A DNA stretch of 64,000 nucleotides, taken from NCBI GenBank assembly GCA_029249445.1, contig JAQWHI010000009.1:62001-126000 (forward strand), in the 5' to 3' direction. The position numbers and the translations under genes are program-made. Positions 16,810-26,082 of this stretch are shown one piece after another. Each line of letters begins with the position of its first letter. The first letter of the stretch is position 1. Under the pieces are notes generated by a model, which was given only the letters and a program-made list of their open reading frames with translations, had not been told where the DNA came from and did not search any database. Source of the stretch: Crocinitomicaceae bacterium (lineage in GTDB: Bacteria; Bacteroidota; Bacteroidia; Flavobacteriales_D; Crocinitomicaceae).

Positions 16810-17808
16810 ATGGACGAGCAAAAGAAAATAGCCGTTATTGGTGGTGGCTCATGGGCTACGGCTTTGGTTAAAATATTATGCAACAATGTATCGAGTGTAA
16901 ATTGGTACATGCGTAACGAGGAATCTGTTGCTCATATCTTGAAGTTTCGCCACAATCCAAAATACTTGCAATCGGTTGAGTTTGATTTGAATAAAATCAA
17001 CGTTAGTACCAACCTAGTAGAGGTAATTGAACGATCGGAGCTGGTAATCATTGCAACTCCATCTGCTTTTTTAGTTAAACTCTTCGAAGATTTCCCTGAA
17101 GGATTGATGGAAGGGAAATCATTGTATTCGGCCGTGAAAGGAATTATACCTGAATACAACGCGATTCCTGCACGATTCATTCATAAAACGTTTGGAATTC
17201 CTTACGATTCCATTGGAATAATTTGTGGACCTTGTCATGCTGAAGAGGTTGCTCTTGAGCGCTTGTCTTATTTGACGATTGCATGTCAGGATGAAGAACG
17301 TTCTGAGGAGATGGCAGATTTACTCTCTTGTCGCTACATAAAAACGACAGTTTCAGATGATTTATTTGGGACAGAAATTTCGGCAGTGATGAAGAATATC
17401 TATTCGATTGCATCTGGAATTTGCTCTGGCCTTGGTTATGGGGATAATTTTCAATCTGTACTGATATCGAATGCAATTCAAGAAATTGAAAATTTAATCG
17501 ATGAGATGAGCCCAATTCACCGAGATGTTAAATCATCAGCATATTTAGGGGATCTATTGGTAACGGCATACTCCAAGTTCTCCAGAAACCGAACTTTTGG
17601 TTTTATGGTCGGGAAAGGCTACTCGGTAAAAAGCGCGCAATTGGAAATGGACATGATTGCAGAAGGGTATTATGCGGTCAAAAGTGTTATGGAGATCAAA
17701 AATAAATTTCAAGTTGAAATGCCAATTGTAGAGGCTGTTCACAATATCCTTTACGAAAAAATTTCTCCTGTTATTGAAATGCGAATTCTAACCGACAAAC
17801 TGAGTTAA
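16810..17808 (+). CDS. gpsA: Glycerol-3-phosphate dehydrogenase [NAD(P)+]
   Basis: A 332-residue cytoplasmic enzyme that reduces dihydroxyacetone phosphate to sn-glycerol-3-phosphate for phospholipid synthesis. It has the N-terminal Rossmann motif AVIGGGSWATAL, the IICGPCHAEEVALER segment and the catalytic-lysine region EISAVMKNIYSIASGICSGLGYGDN. The C-terminal signature SSAYLGDLLVTAYSKFSRNRTFG is also present. The length is normal. It is followed by lysC after 85 bases on the same strand, but with no functional link. Confidence 0.95.
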   Translation: MDEQKKIAVIGGGSWATALVKILCNNVSSVNWYMRNEESVAHILKFRHNPKYLQSVEFDLNKINVSTNLVEVIERSELVIIATPSAFLVKLFEDFPEGLMEGKSLYSAVKGIIPEYNAIPARFIHKTFGIPYDSIGIICGPCHAEEVALERLSYLTIACQDEERSEEMADLLSCRYIKTTVSDDLFGTEISAVMKNIYSIASGICSGLGYGDNFQSVLISNAIQEIENLIDEMSPIHRDVKSSAYLGDLLVTAYSKFSRNRTFGFMVGKGYSVKSAQLEMDMIAEGYYAVKSVMEIKNKFQVEMPIVEAVHNILYEKISPVIEMRILTDKLS

Positions 17809-17893
17809 ATATCGGGATGGTGGGCTTCGACTTTTGTGATTTCAGTAACATTCAAAAAAGAACTATATTTCGGCAATTAATTCAACCAGAGCA

Positions 17894-19162
17894 ATGAAAG
17901 TCTTCAAATTTGGTGGAGCATCGGTGAAAGATGCACAAGCGGTTAAAAATGTCGCCCGTATTTTGTCCTTGTACGACGGAGAAAAGTTAGGGATTGTAAT
18001 TTCTGCAATGGGAAAGACAACCAATGCGATGGAGAAGGTTATCGATGCTTATTGGATCAAAGATGAGGTCCTATTCCAAGATTTAGTCGAAGAAATAAGA
18101 CAGTTCCATTATGAAATTATGGATGTCCTATTTTCCGACCGAGAATCGAAGGTTTTTGATGCTGTGGATCAGGTGCTGAGAGATTTGGGAGAGAGGTTCA
18201 AAGAAGATCGTTCCGGCAGTTATGATTTTGAATACGATCAACTTGTCGGTTTTGGGGAACTTATATCAACAAAAATTGTTTCGTTTTTTCTCATTGAATC
18301 GGGGTTTAGCGCAAAGTGGATGGATGCAAGAACGCTCATTCAAACGAACAATATTTTTCGTGAGGCTGAGGTCGATTGGGAACAAACGGAGCACAATTTT
18401 CAGTCGAAGTTTGTGCCTGAATTTGATGGGACCGATATTTTGGTGACACAAGGTTTCATTGGAGCAAATTCGAGTTCAACAACGACCCTTGGGAGAGAAG
18501 GTTCCGATTTCACTGCAGGAATTGTTGCGTATTGTTGCAATGCCGATAACGTTACGATATGGAAAGACGTTCCAGGAATGCTAAATGCCGATCCAAAGTG
18601 GTTTGATCATACCGTGAAGTTGGATCAAATCTCATTTCGTGAAGCAATTGAATTGTCATATTATGGAGCGTCAGTAATTCATCCAAAAACGGTGAAACCA
18701 CTCCAAAACAAACGGATTTCGCTTCATGTGAAATCGTTTCTTGATCCGAGTGCTGAAGGCACGGTGATTCAAGAGTCGACGACCTCAGATCATCTTGTAC
18801 CTTCATTTATTTTTAAAATGAACCAAGTGTTATTTTCAATTTCACCAAAAGATTTTTCCTTTATCGTTGAAAAGAACTTAAGTGATATTTTTGCTCGGTT
18901 GTCCAAAGCGAATGCAAAGATTAATTTGATGCAGAATTCTGCATTAAAATTCTCGATTCTTTTGGATGGCGATAAGGTAGATAGTTCACAAATTCTCGAA
19001 GTATTCAAAGATTCATACGATGTAAAGTTCAATGAGGGACTGGAATTGGTTACAATACGTCACTATGATCAAGCAACGATTGATCGAGTTACTGAAGGAA
19101 AAGAAATATTATTGCAGCAAAAAACGCGAGAAACAGCGCGCCTGATTGTAAAGCAAAAATAA
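17894..19162 (+). CDS. lysC: Aspartate kinase
   Basis: A 422-residue monofunctional aspartokinase that phosphorylates aspartate as the first step to lysine, threonine and methionine. It has the N-terminal VFKFGGASVKDA motif and the TTLGREGSDFTAGIVAYCCNADNVTIWKDVPG catalytic segment. DPKWFDHTVKLDQISFREAIELSYYGASVIHPKT follows, and the C-terminal about 130 residues fit ACT regulatory domains (KINLMQNSALKFSILLDGDK). Start at ATG 17894. A weak -7-like element (TATATTTC) lies about 23 bases upstream. No other pathway gene is adjacent. Confidence 0.93.
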   Translation: MKVFKFGGASVKDAQAVKNVARILSLYDGEKLGIVISAMGKTTNAMEKVIDAYWIKDEVLFQDLVEEIRQFHYEIMDVLFSDRESKVFDAVDQVLRDLGERFKEDRSGSYDFEYDQLVGFGELISTKIVSFFLIESGFSAKWMDARTLIQTNNIFREAEVDWEQTEHNFQSKFVPEFDGTDILVTQGFIGANSSSTTTLGREGSDFTAGIVAYCCNADNVTIWKDVPGMLNADPKWFDHTVKLDQISFREAIELSYYGASVIHPKTVKPLQNKRISLHVKSFLDPSAEGTVIQESTTSDHLVPSFIFKMNQVLFSISPKDFSFIVEKNLSDIFARLSKANAKINLMQNSALKFSILLDGDKVDSSQILEVFKDSYDVKFNEGLELVTIRHYDQATIDRVTEGKEILLQQKTRETARLIVKQK

Positions 19163-19308
19163 ACTCAAGAACTTGGATTTACGAGTAGAACTTATTTCAG
19201 TTTGTCTCTCTAATAGGCCAAGTTATTTATGAACTGTTTCGCCGATTAAATTCAATCACAAATATCGAATCGTTGACCGACTGAAAGAATACCTCTTTTG
19301 GGCTAGTG

Positions 19309-19336
19309 TAATTTTGTTTTACAAAGTGTATTTTTG
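19309..19336 (+). promoter_or_regulatory. Tandem -7 elements upstream of feoA
   Basis: Two exact TANNTTTG matches, TAATTTTG at 19309-19316 and TATTTTTG at 19329-19336, precede the feoA ATG. The second lies only nine bases from the ATG, so the first is the more likely promoter. I see no clear Fur box. Confidence 0.45.
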
Positions 19337-19345
19337 TGTACCTAA

Positions 19346-19582
19346 ATGACAAAAACATTATCTGACATAACGAATGGTTCCAAAGTGATGGTGTCTGAAA
19401 TATCCCAATCCAAGTTAAGAGTTAAACTGATGGAGATGGGTGTGATTAAAGGACGGATACTTACCGTGTTGTATCGGGCCCCTTTTGGTGATCCAATGGC
19501 CATTGATATTGATGGGTATGTTTTGTCACTTCGTAAAGATGAGGCCTGCTTGGTGGATGTTGAACTAATGACTGAACTGTGA
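19346..19582 (+). CDS. feoA: Ferrous iron transport protein A
   Basis: A 78-residue SH3-like cytoplasmic protein that assists FeoB. It has the family pattern: MTKTLSDITNGSKVMVSEI, then KLRVKLMEMGVIKGRILTVLYRAPFGDPMAIDIDGYVLSLRKDEACLV. Its stop overlaps the GTG start of feoB by four bases (GTGA), so the two are translationally coupled. Confidence 0.95.
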   Translation: MTKTLSDITNGSKVMVSEISQSKLRVKLMEMGVIKGRILTVLYRAPFGDPMAIDIDGYVLSLRKDEACLVDVELMTEL

Positions 19583-21513
19583 GAATAGCGTTAGTTGGAA
19601 ATCCGAACACAGGAAAAAGTTCTATTTTCAATTTGTTGACCGGCTTGCGTCAAAATGTAGGAAACTTCCCTGGGGTTACAGTCGATAAGAAAGTTGGAAA
19701 GCTCAAGGTTCTGGGTCAAATGTACGAATTGATTGACCTTCCAGGAACGTATAGTATCTACCCTCGATCTCGTGATGAACAAGTTGTATATGATAGCCTT
19801 TCAAATTTGGATTCCAGTGAGTATCCAGATGCTGTAATGGTTGTTGTCGACGCTTCCAATTTGGAACGTAATTTGTTGCTGTTTTCTCAGGTCTATGATT
19901 TAGGATTTCCAACTATGATGGTCTTAAACATGACGGATATAGCCGATCGTCAGGGGAAAAAACACAACATTGAACAATTGCAGTTCATGTATCCAGAGGC
20001 GATAATCGTTGAAGCAAATGCACGTGCTGGATTGGGAAAAGAGCGGATCAAGAACGGACTCTCTAACTTAATTTCACGTACGACGACGTCAAGAAAGTTA
20101 TTGTCAGTTGATGATTTTTCAAATCAAGAGGCGGAGACCCTTGAACGGTTTGAAGAAATTCGGCAGGGGTTGGAAAAGGTTGTATCGAAAGAAGAACGTT
20201 CAGAAGTCAAAAACAAATGGGACAAAATCTTAGTACACCCTTTTTTCGGGTATGTTATTTTTGGATTTGTTCTCGTTGTAATTTTCCAGTTTATTTATGC
20301 GTTTGCCTCGATTCCTATGGACTTGATTGATGGTGCTTTTGCCATGTGGAGCAATTGGATGTCAAATGCAATGCCTCCCGGTGTATTTACCGACCTAATC
20401 ACGCAAGGAATTATCCCAGGAGTAGGAGGAATCGTTATTTTTATTCCCCAGATTGCATTGTTATTTTTTTTCATCACAATTCTTGAGGAAACGGGCTATC
20501 TCTCTCGTGTTGTGTTCATTATGGACCGTTTGATGCGGCCGTTTGGTTTGAATGGAAAGAGTGTTGTTCCGTTGATGTCGAGTGTTGCCTGCGCAATTCC
20601 TGGGGTAATGTCCGCTCGTACAATTTCAGATTGGAAAGAACGGTTGATTACAATTATGGTTGCACCTTTAATGAGTTGTAGTGCTAGAATTCCTGTTTTT
20701 ACACTTCTTATTGCGATTGTTATTCCCGAAGAAACAGTTTTTGGTTTCATGAACCTTCAGGGTTTGGTGCTATTTGCACTCTATCTCTTGGGTGCTGTAT
20801 TTGCGTTGTTGGTTGCTATCCTGTTAAAAGCAATAATAAAGACGAAAAAGCAAGGGTTTTTATTGTTAGAAATGCCGGAGTACAAAGCACCGCGTTGGAA
20901 AAATGTCGGCTTGACAGTTTTTGAAAAAGTACGTGTTTTTGTATGGGATGCAGGTAAAATAATTTTAGCGATCTCTATTGTGTTGTGGGCACTTGCAAGT
21001 TATGGCCCGGGCACAAGGATTGAAACATCAATAAACAATGCAAAGCAAGAAGCGGTTGAGATGCAGCTTTCGAAGGATGAAACAGACCAACTGGTGGCTT
21101 CTACACGATTGGAGAATTCCTATATCGGAATAATGGGGAAAACGATTGAACCAGTGATTAAACCGATTGGATTTGATTGGAAAATAGGAGTCGCCCTGAT
21201 TACCTCTTTTGCGGCTCGAGAAGTTTTTGTTGGATCGATGGCAACGATTTATGCAGTGGCTGATGATGGTACCACTTCTTCCAGTTTGATTGATAAAATG
21301 CGACAAGAGAAACACCCCGACGGAACGGCTGTATATTCTCTTGCTGCTGGAGCAAGCTTGATGGTATTTTACGTCTTTGCCATGATGTGTATGGCCACAC
21401 TTGCGGTGGTGAAACGCGAAACAAAAAGCTGGAAGTGGCCACTCATTCAACTTGGATATATGGGAGTATTGGCATATCTTGGAGCTTGGATCACCTTTAA
21501 TCTTCTCTCGTAG
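19579..21513 (+). CDS. feoB: Ferrous iron transporter B
   Basis: A 644-residue inner-membrane Fe(II) transporter with an N-terminal G domain: G1 GNPNTGKSS, G2 region NFPGVTVDK, G3 DLPGTYS and G4 LNMTD. The Gate/FeoB_C membrane region follows, with ETGYLSRVVFIMDRLMRPFGLNGKSVVPL and MSSVACAIPGVMSARTI, and a second Gate segment FAAREVFVGSMATIYAV. It starts with GTG inside the feoA stop codon. It is shorter than the E. coli protein but complete. The next gene, a small FeoB-associated protein, overlaps its stop. Confidence 0.95.
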   Translation: MRIALVGNPNTGKSSIFNLLTGLRQNVGNFPGVTVDKKVGKLKVLGQMYELIDLPGTYSIYPRSRDEQVVYDSLSNLDSSEYPDAVMVVVDASNLERNLLLFSQVYDLGFPTMMVLNMTDIADRQGKKHNIEQLQFMYPEAIIVEANARAGLGKERIKNGLSNLISRTTTSRKLLSVDDFSNQEAETLERFEEIRQGLEKVVSKEERSEVKNKWDKILVHPFFGYVIFGFVLVVIFQFIYAFASIPMDLIDGAFAMWSNWMSNAMPPGVFTDLITQGIIPGVGGIVIFIPQIALLFFFITILEETGYLSRVVFIMDRLMRPFGLNGKSVVPLMSSVACAIPGVMSARTISDWKERLITIMVAPLMSCSARIPVFTLLIAIVIPEETVFGFMNLQGLVLFALYLLGAVFALLVAILLKAIIKTKKQGFLLLEMPEYKAPRWKNVGLTVFEKVRVFVWDAGKIILAISIVLWALASYGPGTRIETSINNAKQEAVEMQLSKDETDQLVASTRLENSYIGIMGKTIEPVIKPIGFDWKIGVALITSFAAREVFVGSMATIYAVADDGTTSSSLIDKMRQEKHPDGTAVYSLAAGASLMVFYVFAMMCMATLAVVKRETKSWKWPLIQLGYMGVLAYLGAWITFNLLS

Positions 21514-21641
21514 TGCAGCTTATTTTAGTAACCATAGTACTTTCGCTTGCAACGCTTTATTTGGCGCGCGAGTTCTACAAGCGCTTCCTTTCGAAAGACA
21601 CCAAGTGCGATGGCTGTGCAGTGAATAAGCTAAAGGGTTAA
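21513..21641 (+). CDS. FeoB-associated Cys-rich small membrane protein (missed by the ORF track)
   Basis: A 42-codon ORF starting GTG at 21513, overlapping the feoB stop (TAGTG). It encodes one membrane helix (QLILVTIVLSLATLYLARE), then a basic linker and a C-x-x-C pair in KDTKCDGCAVNKLKG. This matches the layout of the small FeoB-associated Cys-rich membrane proteins found after feoB in many bacteria, which are thought to stand in for FeoC. That identification comes from layout and position. Its stop TAA overlaps the stop of the convergent MFS gene within a TTAA palindrome. It is below the size limit of the ORF list. Confidence 0.8.
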   Translation: MQLILVTIVLSLATLYLAREFYKRFLSKDTKCDGCAVNKLKG

Positions 21642-23053
21642 ACTTCTACCCCTTGCTGTTTTAAAATTCCAGGAGCCTTCCAAGCATAGAAGAACAAGTA
21701 CAAGAAACATGCGACTCCCACGAAGAAGCTAAGTCGAATTCCGATAGACTCTTGATCAACAAGAACACCTTGGAATAATGAGATAAACCCACCTCCCATG
21801 ATCATCATAATCAAAAATCCAGATCCTTTGTTTGTATAGGCTCCTAATCCTTTAATCGCAAGGGTAAAAATACAAGGCCAGAGTGTGCTGCAGAAAAGTC
21901 CTACGCTGATAAGGGCATAGATACTGACCATCCCATCAGAGAAAATTCCGATTAAGAGCGCGATAATTCCGAGTCCTGAAAACAACATCAATTGTCGTGC
22001 GGGATTTCCTTTACTCATCGCTTCCGCAGCGATCATAAATAAGATTACGAAGACGTAGTAATAAAGTGGAGTAAGGTCTTGATTGGTAATGGTATTGATC
22101 AGGACAAATATTCCAAAGGCACCATATGGAAGAACGAAGCGTAAAATATTTTGTGTCATCGGTTTAGAGGAGAAAACTCCCGCGGCTGAGGTCCAACGTC
22201 CAATCATGAGACTTGCCCAATAAAGAGAGACATAAGGAGTAATTTGATTTGGCTCCATATCAAAGTTCACCTTTAAATACTCTCCTAAGTTTCCAGCGGT
22301 CGCAACTTCTACACCTACATAAACGAAGATGGCGATCATCCCTAAATAGAGTTGGGGATAGTCTTTCACTGATTTTTTTACATTCACCTCTTCTGTTGAT
22401 TCTTGCTGTTGAATGTGATTCGGTACTTTGGAAAGCATAATCAGAAGAGCAACAAGTAGAAAAGCACTTCCCAACACGAGATAAGGAGTTTCAATACTTT
22501 CAATACTTGCTTTGGCATCTGCTGCAGAGGTAGTTCCAAAGATGGCTAGGGCAATAAGTACCGGTCCAATCGTTGTTCCAATATTATTGACGCCTCCAGC
22601 CAAGCTCAAGCGCTGCGAACCTTTTTTCGGATCTCCAAGTGAAATTACCAAAGGATTGGCAGCCGTTTGTTGAAGCGAAAATCCGAGACCGACGACGAAA
22701 AGTCCACTGATCAGCAATTCAAAGGATTCCAATCTGGCCGCTGGGATAAACAATAGTGTTCCAACAGCAGATATGCCCAATCCTATCGAGATGCCTTTTT
22801 TATAACCAATTTTAGATAAGATATCGCGCTTTAGCGCAGATGAAGCGATTAAATAGATGATTGACCCAACGGTGTAGGCGACATAAAATGCAAAAGAGAT
22901 CATTTGAGATTGCCATTGTGCCAGGTCCAGTTCCTTCTTAAAAACGGGAATTAGAATGTCATTAGATGCGGCAACAAACCCCCAAAAGAAGAAGACAGTT
23001 GTCAAGGTTATTAGTGCACCGTAGTTTGTTTTTAATGCAGATTGTTCGCTCAT
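21638..23053 (-). CDS. MFS sugar transporter, FucP/glucose-galactose type
   Basis: A 471-residue inner-membrane protein with about 12 hydrophobic segments. The N-terminal TTVFFFWGFVAASNDILIPVFKKEL and GFSLQQTAANPLVISLGDPKKGSQRLSLAGGVNNIGTTIGP patterns are typical of the FucP-related sugar:proton symporters of Bacteroidota. The exact sugar cannot be read from the sequence. I use the ATG at 23053 (MSEQSALKTNYG), not the upstream start in the track, which adds an unlikely leader. It ends convergently with the feo operon, and no sugar-catabolic gene is adjacent. Confidence 0.88.
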   Translation of the reverse strand: MSEQSALKTNYGALITLTTVFFFWGFVAASNDILIPVFKKELDLAQWQSQMISFAFYVAYTVGSIIYLIASSALKRDILSKIGYKKGISIGLGISAVGTLLFIPAARLESFELLISGLFVVGLGFSLQQTAANPLVISLGDPKKGSQRLSLAGGVNNIGTTIGPVLIALAIFGTTSAADAKASIESIETPYLVLGSAFLLVALLIMLSKVPNHIQQQESTEEVNVKKSVKDYPQLYLGMIAIFVYVGVEVATAGNLGEYLKVNFDMEPNQITPYVSLYWASLMIGRWTSAAGVFSSKPMTQNILRFVLPYGAFGIFVLINTITNQDLTPLYYYVFVILFMIAAEAMSKGNPARQLMLFSGLGIIALLIGIFSDGMVSIYALISVGLFCSTLWPCIFTLAIKGLGAYTNKGSGFLIMMIMGGGFISLFQGVLVDQESIGIRLSFFVGVACFLYLFFYAWKAPGILKQQGVEV

Positions 23054-23268
23054 AGTCGTTAATTTGGTTGGACAAAATACGCATAAATATATCACGACAA
23101 GAAATTGAAGAATAATTCCTCTGGGGACTTCCTAAGTTTTGTTGCTTAAGTGAAAGATAATTCGTTTAAATTTGATTGGTTTTCTCTTCTACAACAGTTT
23201 TAATTGTAGCTTTAAAAAGTTTTCTTTTCGAGGGGATTTAAACGCAAAAAAAAATAAAAACGCATTTC

Positions 23269-24276
23269 ATGAGAAAACAAATACAGGCCGATTTGTCGAA
23301 TATTGCCGATGTTCTTCGAAAAGAAACACTGAATTACAAAGAGCTTTCCGAGAGCATAAATGAATTCCAAGAGATTGTGAGTGGCATTCACTCTTTTCGC
23401 AAGGATGGAGAAATTGAGAGCTTGCATTTTGACAACGGAATGGCATTGGGCACTTCTTATGCTGCGATGTGTTTGAAGGATTGCATGCGAACGAAGATGT
23501 TTGTCAAAGGAATTATGGAGGCGATTGATACCTTGGCGTCAAAATCAATGGGTGCCATTCATATTCTTTACGCTGGAACGGGACCTTATGCTACTTTGTT
23601 GCTTCCTGTATTGGCGAAGTATTCAAGTGAGAGGGTGAAATGTTCGTTACTTGAGGTGAATGCATCCACATTTGAATCTATGAAGGCGGTGATTAAGGAA
23701 TGCGGGTTTGAGGATTTTGTTGTTGAATATATTCATGCTGATGCGACACAGTTCGAAATTGACAATCCAAAGAGTATTGATATTCTTGTGAGTGAAACAA
23801 TGCAGCGTGCTTTAGATTCGGAACAGCAAGTCCCGATTGTTATGAATCTTCTGCCACAACTTAGGAGTGATGCGATTTTAATACCAGAAAAAATTGATGT
23901 GAGCGCTGTTCAAATGAGGATTGATTGGATGCATGCTACAAAGACAGGGGATCCATTTTGCAAACAATTGGGGTCAGTCATTGAACTCAGTAGAAATGAA
24001 ATCGAACGAATGACAGCTGGTTTAAAGCATGGGGAACAAATTCAATTTAGTTCTAAAGTATTTACTGTTTCTTCAGCTTCACTGAAAACCCACAACGAAC
24101 TCAGCCTTTTGACGGAAATCCAGATTTTTGACACAACCTGGCTGCGTACTTTTGACAGTGGATTGACTGTTCCTAAGGGCGTATATTCGTTTTCAGATGA
24201 TACCGAAAAAGAGTTCAAGTTTAAGATGCAATATGTTGTTGATGGTGATCCCGGGGTTCGGATTGAACGCCAGTAA
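23269..24276 (+). CDS. Class I SAM-dependent methyltransferase, PRMT-like fold
   Basis: A 335-residue predicted cytoplasmic protein. The SAM-binding core is visible: motif I ILYAGTGPYATLLLP (about residue 100), acidic loop LLEVNASTFES (about 128), HADATQFEID, and DILVSETMQRALDSEQQVP followed by LRSDAILIPEKIDV. The SE...LDSEQ arrangement followed by LIPEKI recalls protein arginine methyltransferases. The C-terminal beta-rich part (LTVPKGVYSFSDD) fits their barrel. The substrate is unknown. An ABC exporter follows after 55 bases on the same strand and may be co-transcribed. Identification as a methyltransferase is fairly secure, and as PRMT-like only moderate. Confidence 0.65.
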   Translation: MRKQIQADLSNIADVLRKETLNYKELSESINEFQEIVSGIHSFRKDGEIESLHFDNGMALGTSYAAMCLKDCMRTKMFVKGIMEAIDTLASKSMGAIHILYAGTGPYATLLLPVLAKYSSERVKCSLLEVNASTFESMKAVIKECGFEDFVVEYIHADATQFEIDNPKSIDILVSETMQRALDSEQQVPIVMNLLPQLRSDAILIPEKIDVSAVQMRIDWMHATKTGDPFCKQLGSVIELSRNEIERMTAGLKHGEQIQFSSKVFTVSSASLKTHNELSLLTEIQIFDTTWLRTFDSGLTVPKGVYSFSDDTEKEFKFKMQYVVDGDPGVRIERQ

Positions 24277-24331
24277 TTCTGACGAATTGTCAGTGTGATA
24301 AAATTGGCTTGATATTAGACAAAAAAAAACT

Positions 24332-26071
24332 ATGAGTAAAAAGAAGAATGTGTCGTTTTCTTGGGCATTTAGAGAATACATTTGGCCCAGAAAGAACATG
24401 CTCGGATTGGGATTGATTTTAATACTAATTCGGAGCGCTGCGGGACTTGTTGTGCCGCATGCGACAAAAGTCCTTTTGGATGAAGTTGTTCCATCCAATG
24501 ACATGAAGTCAATGTGGCTGCTGTTGGGAGTTGTTGCTGCCGCGATATTGGTGCAGGCCTCAACCTCTTTTGGTTTGACGCGTTTGCTGAGTGTTCAGGC
24601 GCAACACATGATTTCTCAAATGCGTGTCCAAGTGCAAAAAAAATTGATGCGATTGCCAATTCACTTTTTTGATAACAACAAATCAGGAGCACTTGTATCT
24701 CGTGTGATGAGCGATGTTGAAGGGGTTAGAAACCTTGTGGGAACTGGGTTTGTTCAACTTGTAGGTGGAACAATTACGGCGGTTGCAACGGTAATTATTC
24801 TGATTCAAATCAATTGGGTCATGACGGTTTCTGTATTAATTCCAATCGTCATTTTTGGTTTTGTTATGCTAAAGGCATTTGGCGTTGTTCGACCAATTTT
24901 TAGAGACCGTGGAAAAATCAATGCCGATGTAAAAGGAAGGCTTACCGAGACATTGGGTGGGGTGCGTGTGATCAAAGCATTTAATGCAGAAGAGCAAGAG
25001 AATAAAAACTTCACGAAGGGAGTAGACCTATTGTATCAGAATGTAAAAAAGAGTTTAACGGCAACAGCTTTGATCTCAAGTGCTTCGGCGTTCTTGATTG
25101 GATTGGCTTCAACAGGAATAATGGGTATTGGCGGGTATTTTATGATGGAGCAAACAATGACAACAGGTGAATTCATATCATTTACATTGTATCTCGGATT
25201 GATGATTGCTCCGATTGTTCAGATGAGCAATATCGGAAGTCAGTTGACGGAGGCGATGGCCGGATTGGACCGAACTCAAGAACTCTTGAACATGTCTGAG
25301 GAAGACGACCCGGAGGTTCGAGTAAATTCGTTGGCATCTGTTGTGGGCGACATTGAATTTAAGGACGTTTCATTTGGCTATGAAAAGAGCAAAGAAGTGC
25401 TTCATTCACTATCATTCAAGGCTCCTGCGGGCAGTGTTACTGCGTTAGTTGGTTCTTCCGGATCAGGAAAATCAACAATTGCAGGACTGGTAGCTACATT
25501 TTTGAATCCAGATTCAGGGACTGTTTCTTTGGATGGGCATGACCTTTCCAGTATCAACCTTAATAGCTACCGGCATTATTTAGGAGTGGTGTTACAGGAC
25601 GACTTCTTATTTGAGGGTACTGTTCGGGAGAACATTTTGTTTCCGCGTCCGAATGCTTCTGAAAAAGAATTGGATGCAGCAGTTAAAGGAGCTTATGTGG
25701 ATGAATTTACCGATCGTTTTGACGAAGGTCTCGAGACTGTTATCGGCGAGCGTGGTGTAAAATTATCTGGAGGGCAGCGGCAGCGAATATCAATTGCTAG
25801 AGCACTGCTGGCCAATCCAAAGGTGATTATCTTGGATGAGGCAACATCGAATTTGGATACAGAAAGTGAAACGTTTATCCAAAAGAGCTTGAATGGCTTA
25901 ATGCGTGACCGAACTACATTTGTGATTGCTCACAGACTCAGCACCATTCGTCAAGCGGATCAAATTTTAGTGATTGAAGACGGAGTGATTGTTGAGCGCG
26001 GAAAACACGATGAGCTCTTGGAAAAGAAAGGCCGTTATCATGAATTGTACACCTATCAAAGTCGGATTTGA
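24332..26071 (+). CDS. ABC transporter, fused permease and ATPase (MsbA-like)
   Basis: A 579-residue half-transporter. Six N-terminal membrane helices make up the exporter fold (about residues 15-310), followed by an ATPase domain. The domain has Walker A GSSGSGKST, Q loop VLQDDFLFEGTVRENI, signature LSGGQRQRISIARAL, Walker B VIILDEATSNLD and H-loop IAHRLSTI. It should work as a homodimer exporting a lipid or other hydrophobic substrate. The substrate is not indicated by the sequence. It follows the PRMT-like methyltransferase gene, with 55 bases between them, and converges with the RluE-like gene 11 bases away. Confidence 0.92.
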   Translation: MSKKKNVSFSWAFREYIWPRKNMLGLGLILILIRSAAGLVVPHATKVLLDEVVPSNDMKSMWLLLGVVAAAILVQASTSFGLTRLLSVQAQHMISQMRVQVQKKLMRLPIHFFDNNKSGALVSRVMSDVEGVRNLVGTGFVQLVGGTITAVATVIILIQINWVMTVSVLIPIVIFGFVMLKAFGVVRPIFRDRGKINADVKGRLTETLGGVRVIKAFNAEEQENKNFTKGVDLLYQNVKKSLTATALISSASAFLIGLASTGIMGIGGYFMMEQTMTTGEFISFTLYLGLMIAPIVQMSNIGSQLTEAMAGLDRTQELLNMSEEDDPEVRVNSLASVVGDIEFKDVSFGYEKSKEVLHSLSFKAPAGSVTALVGSSGSGKSTIAGLVATFLNPDSGTVSLDGHDLSSINLNSYRHYLGVVLQDDFLFEGTVRENILFPRPNASEKELDAAVKGAYVDEFTDRFDEGLETVIGERGVKLSGGQRQRISIARALLANPKVIILDEATSNLDTESETFIQKSLNGLMRDRTTFVIAHRLSTIRQADQILVIEDGVIVERGKHDELLEKKGRYHELYTYQSRI

Positions 26072-26082
26072 TGCACTTTCGA

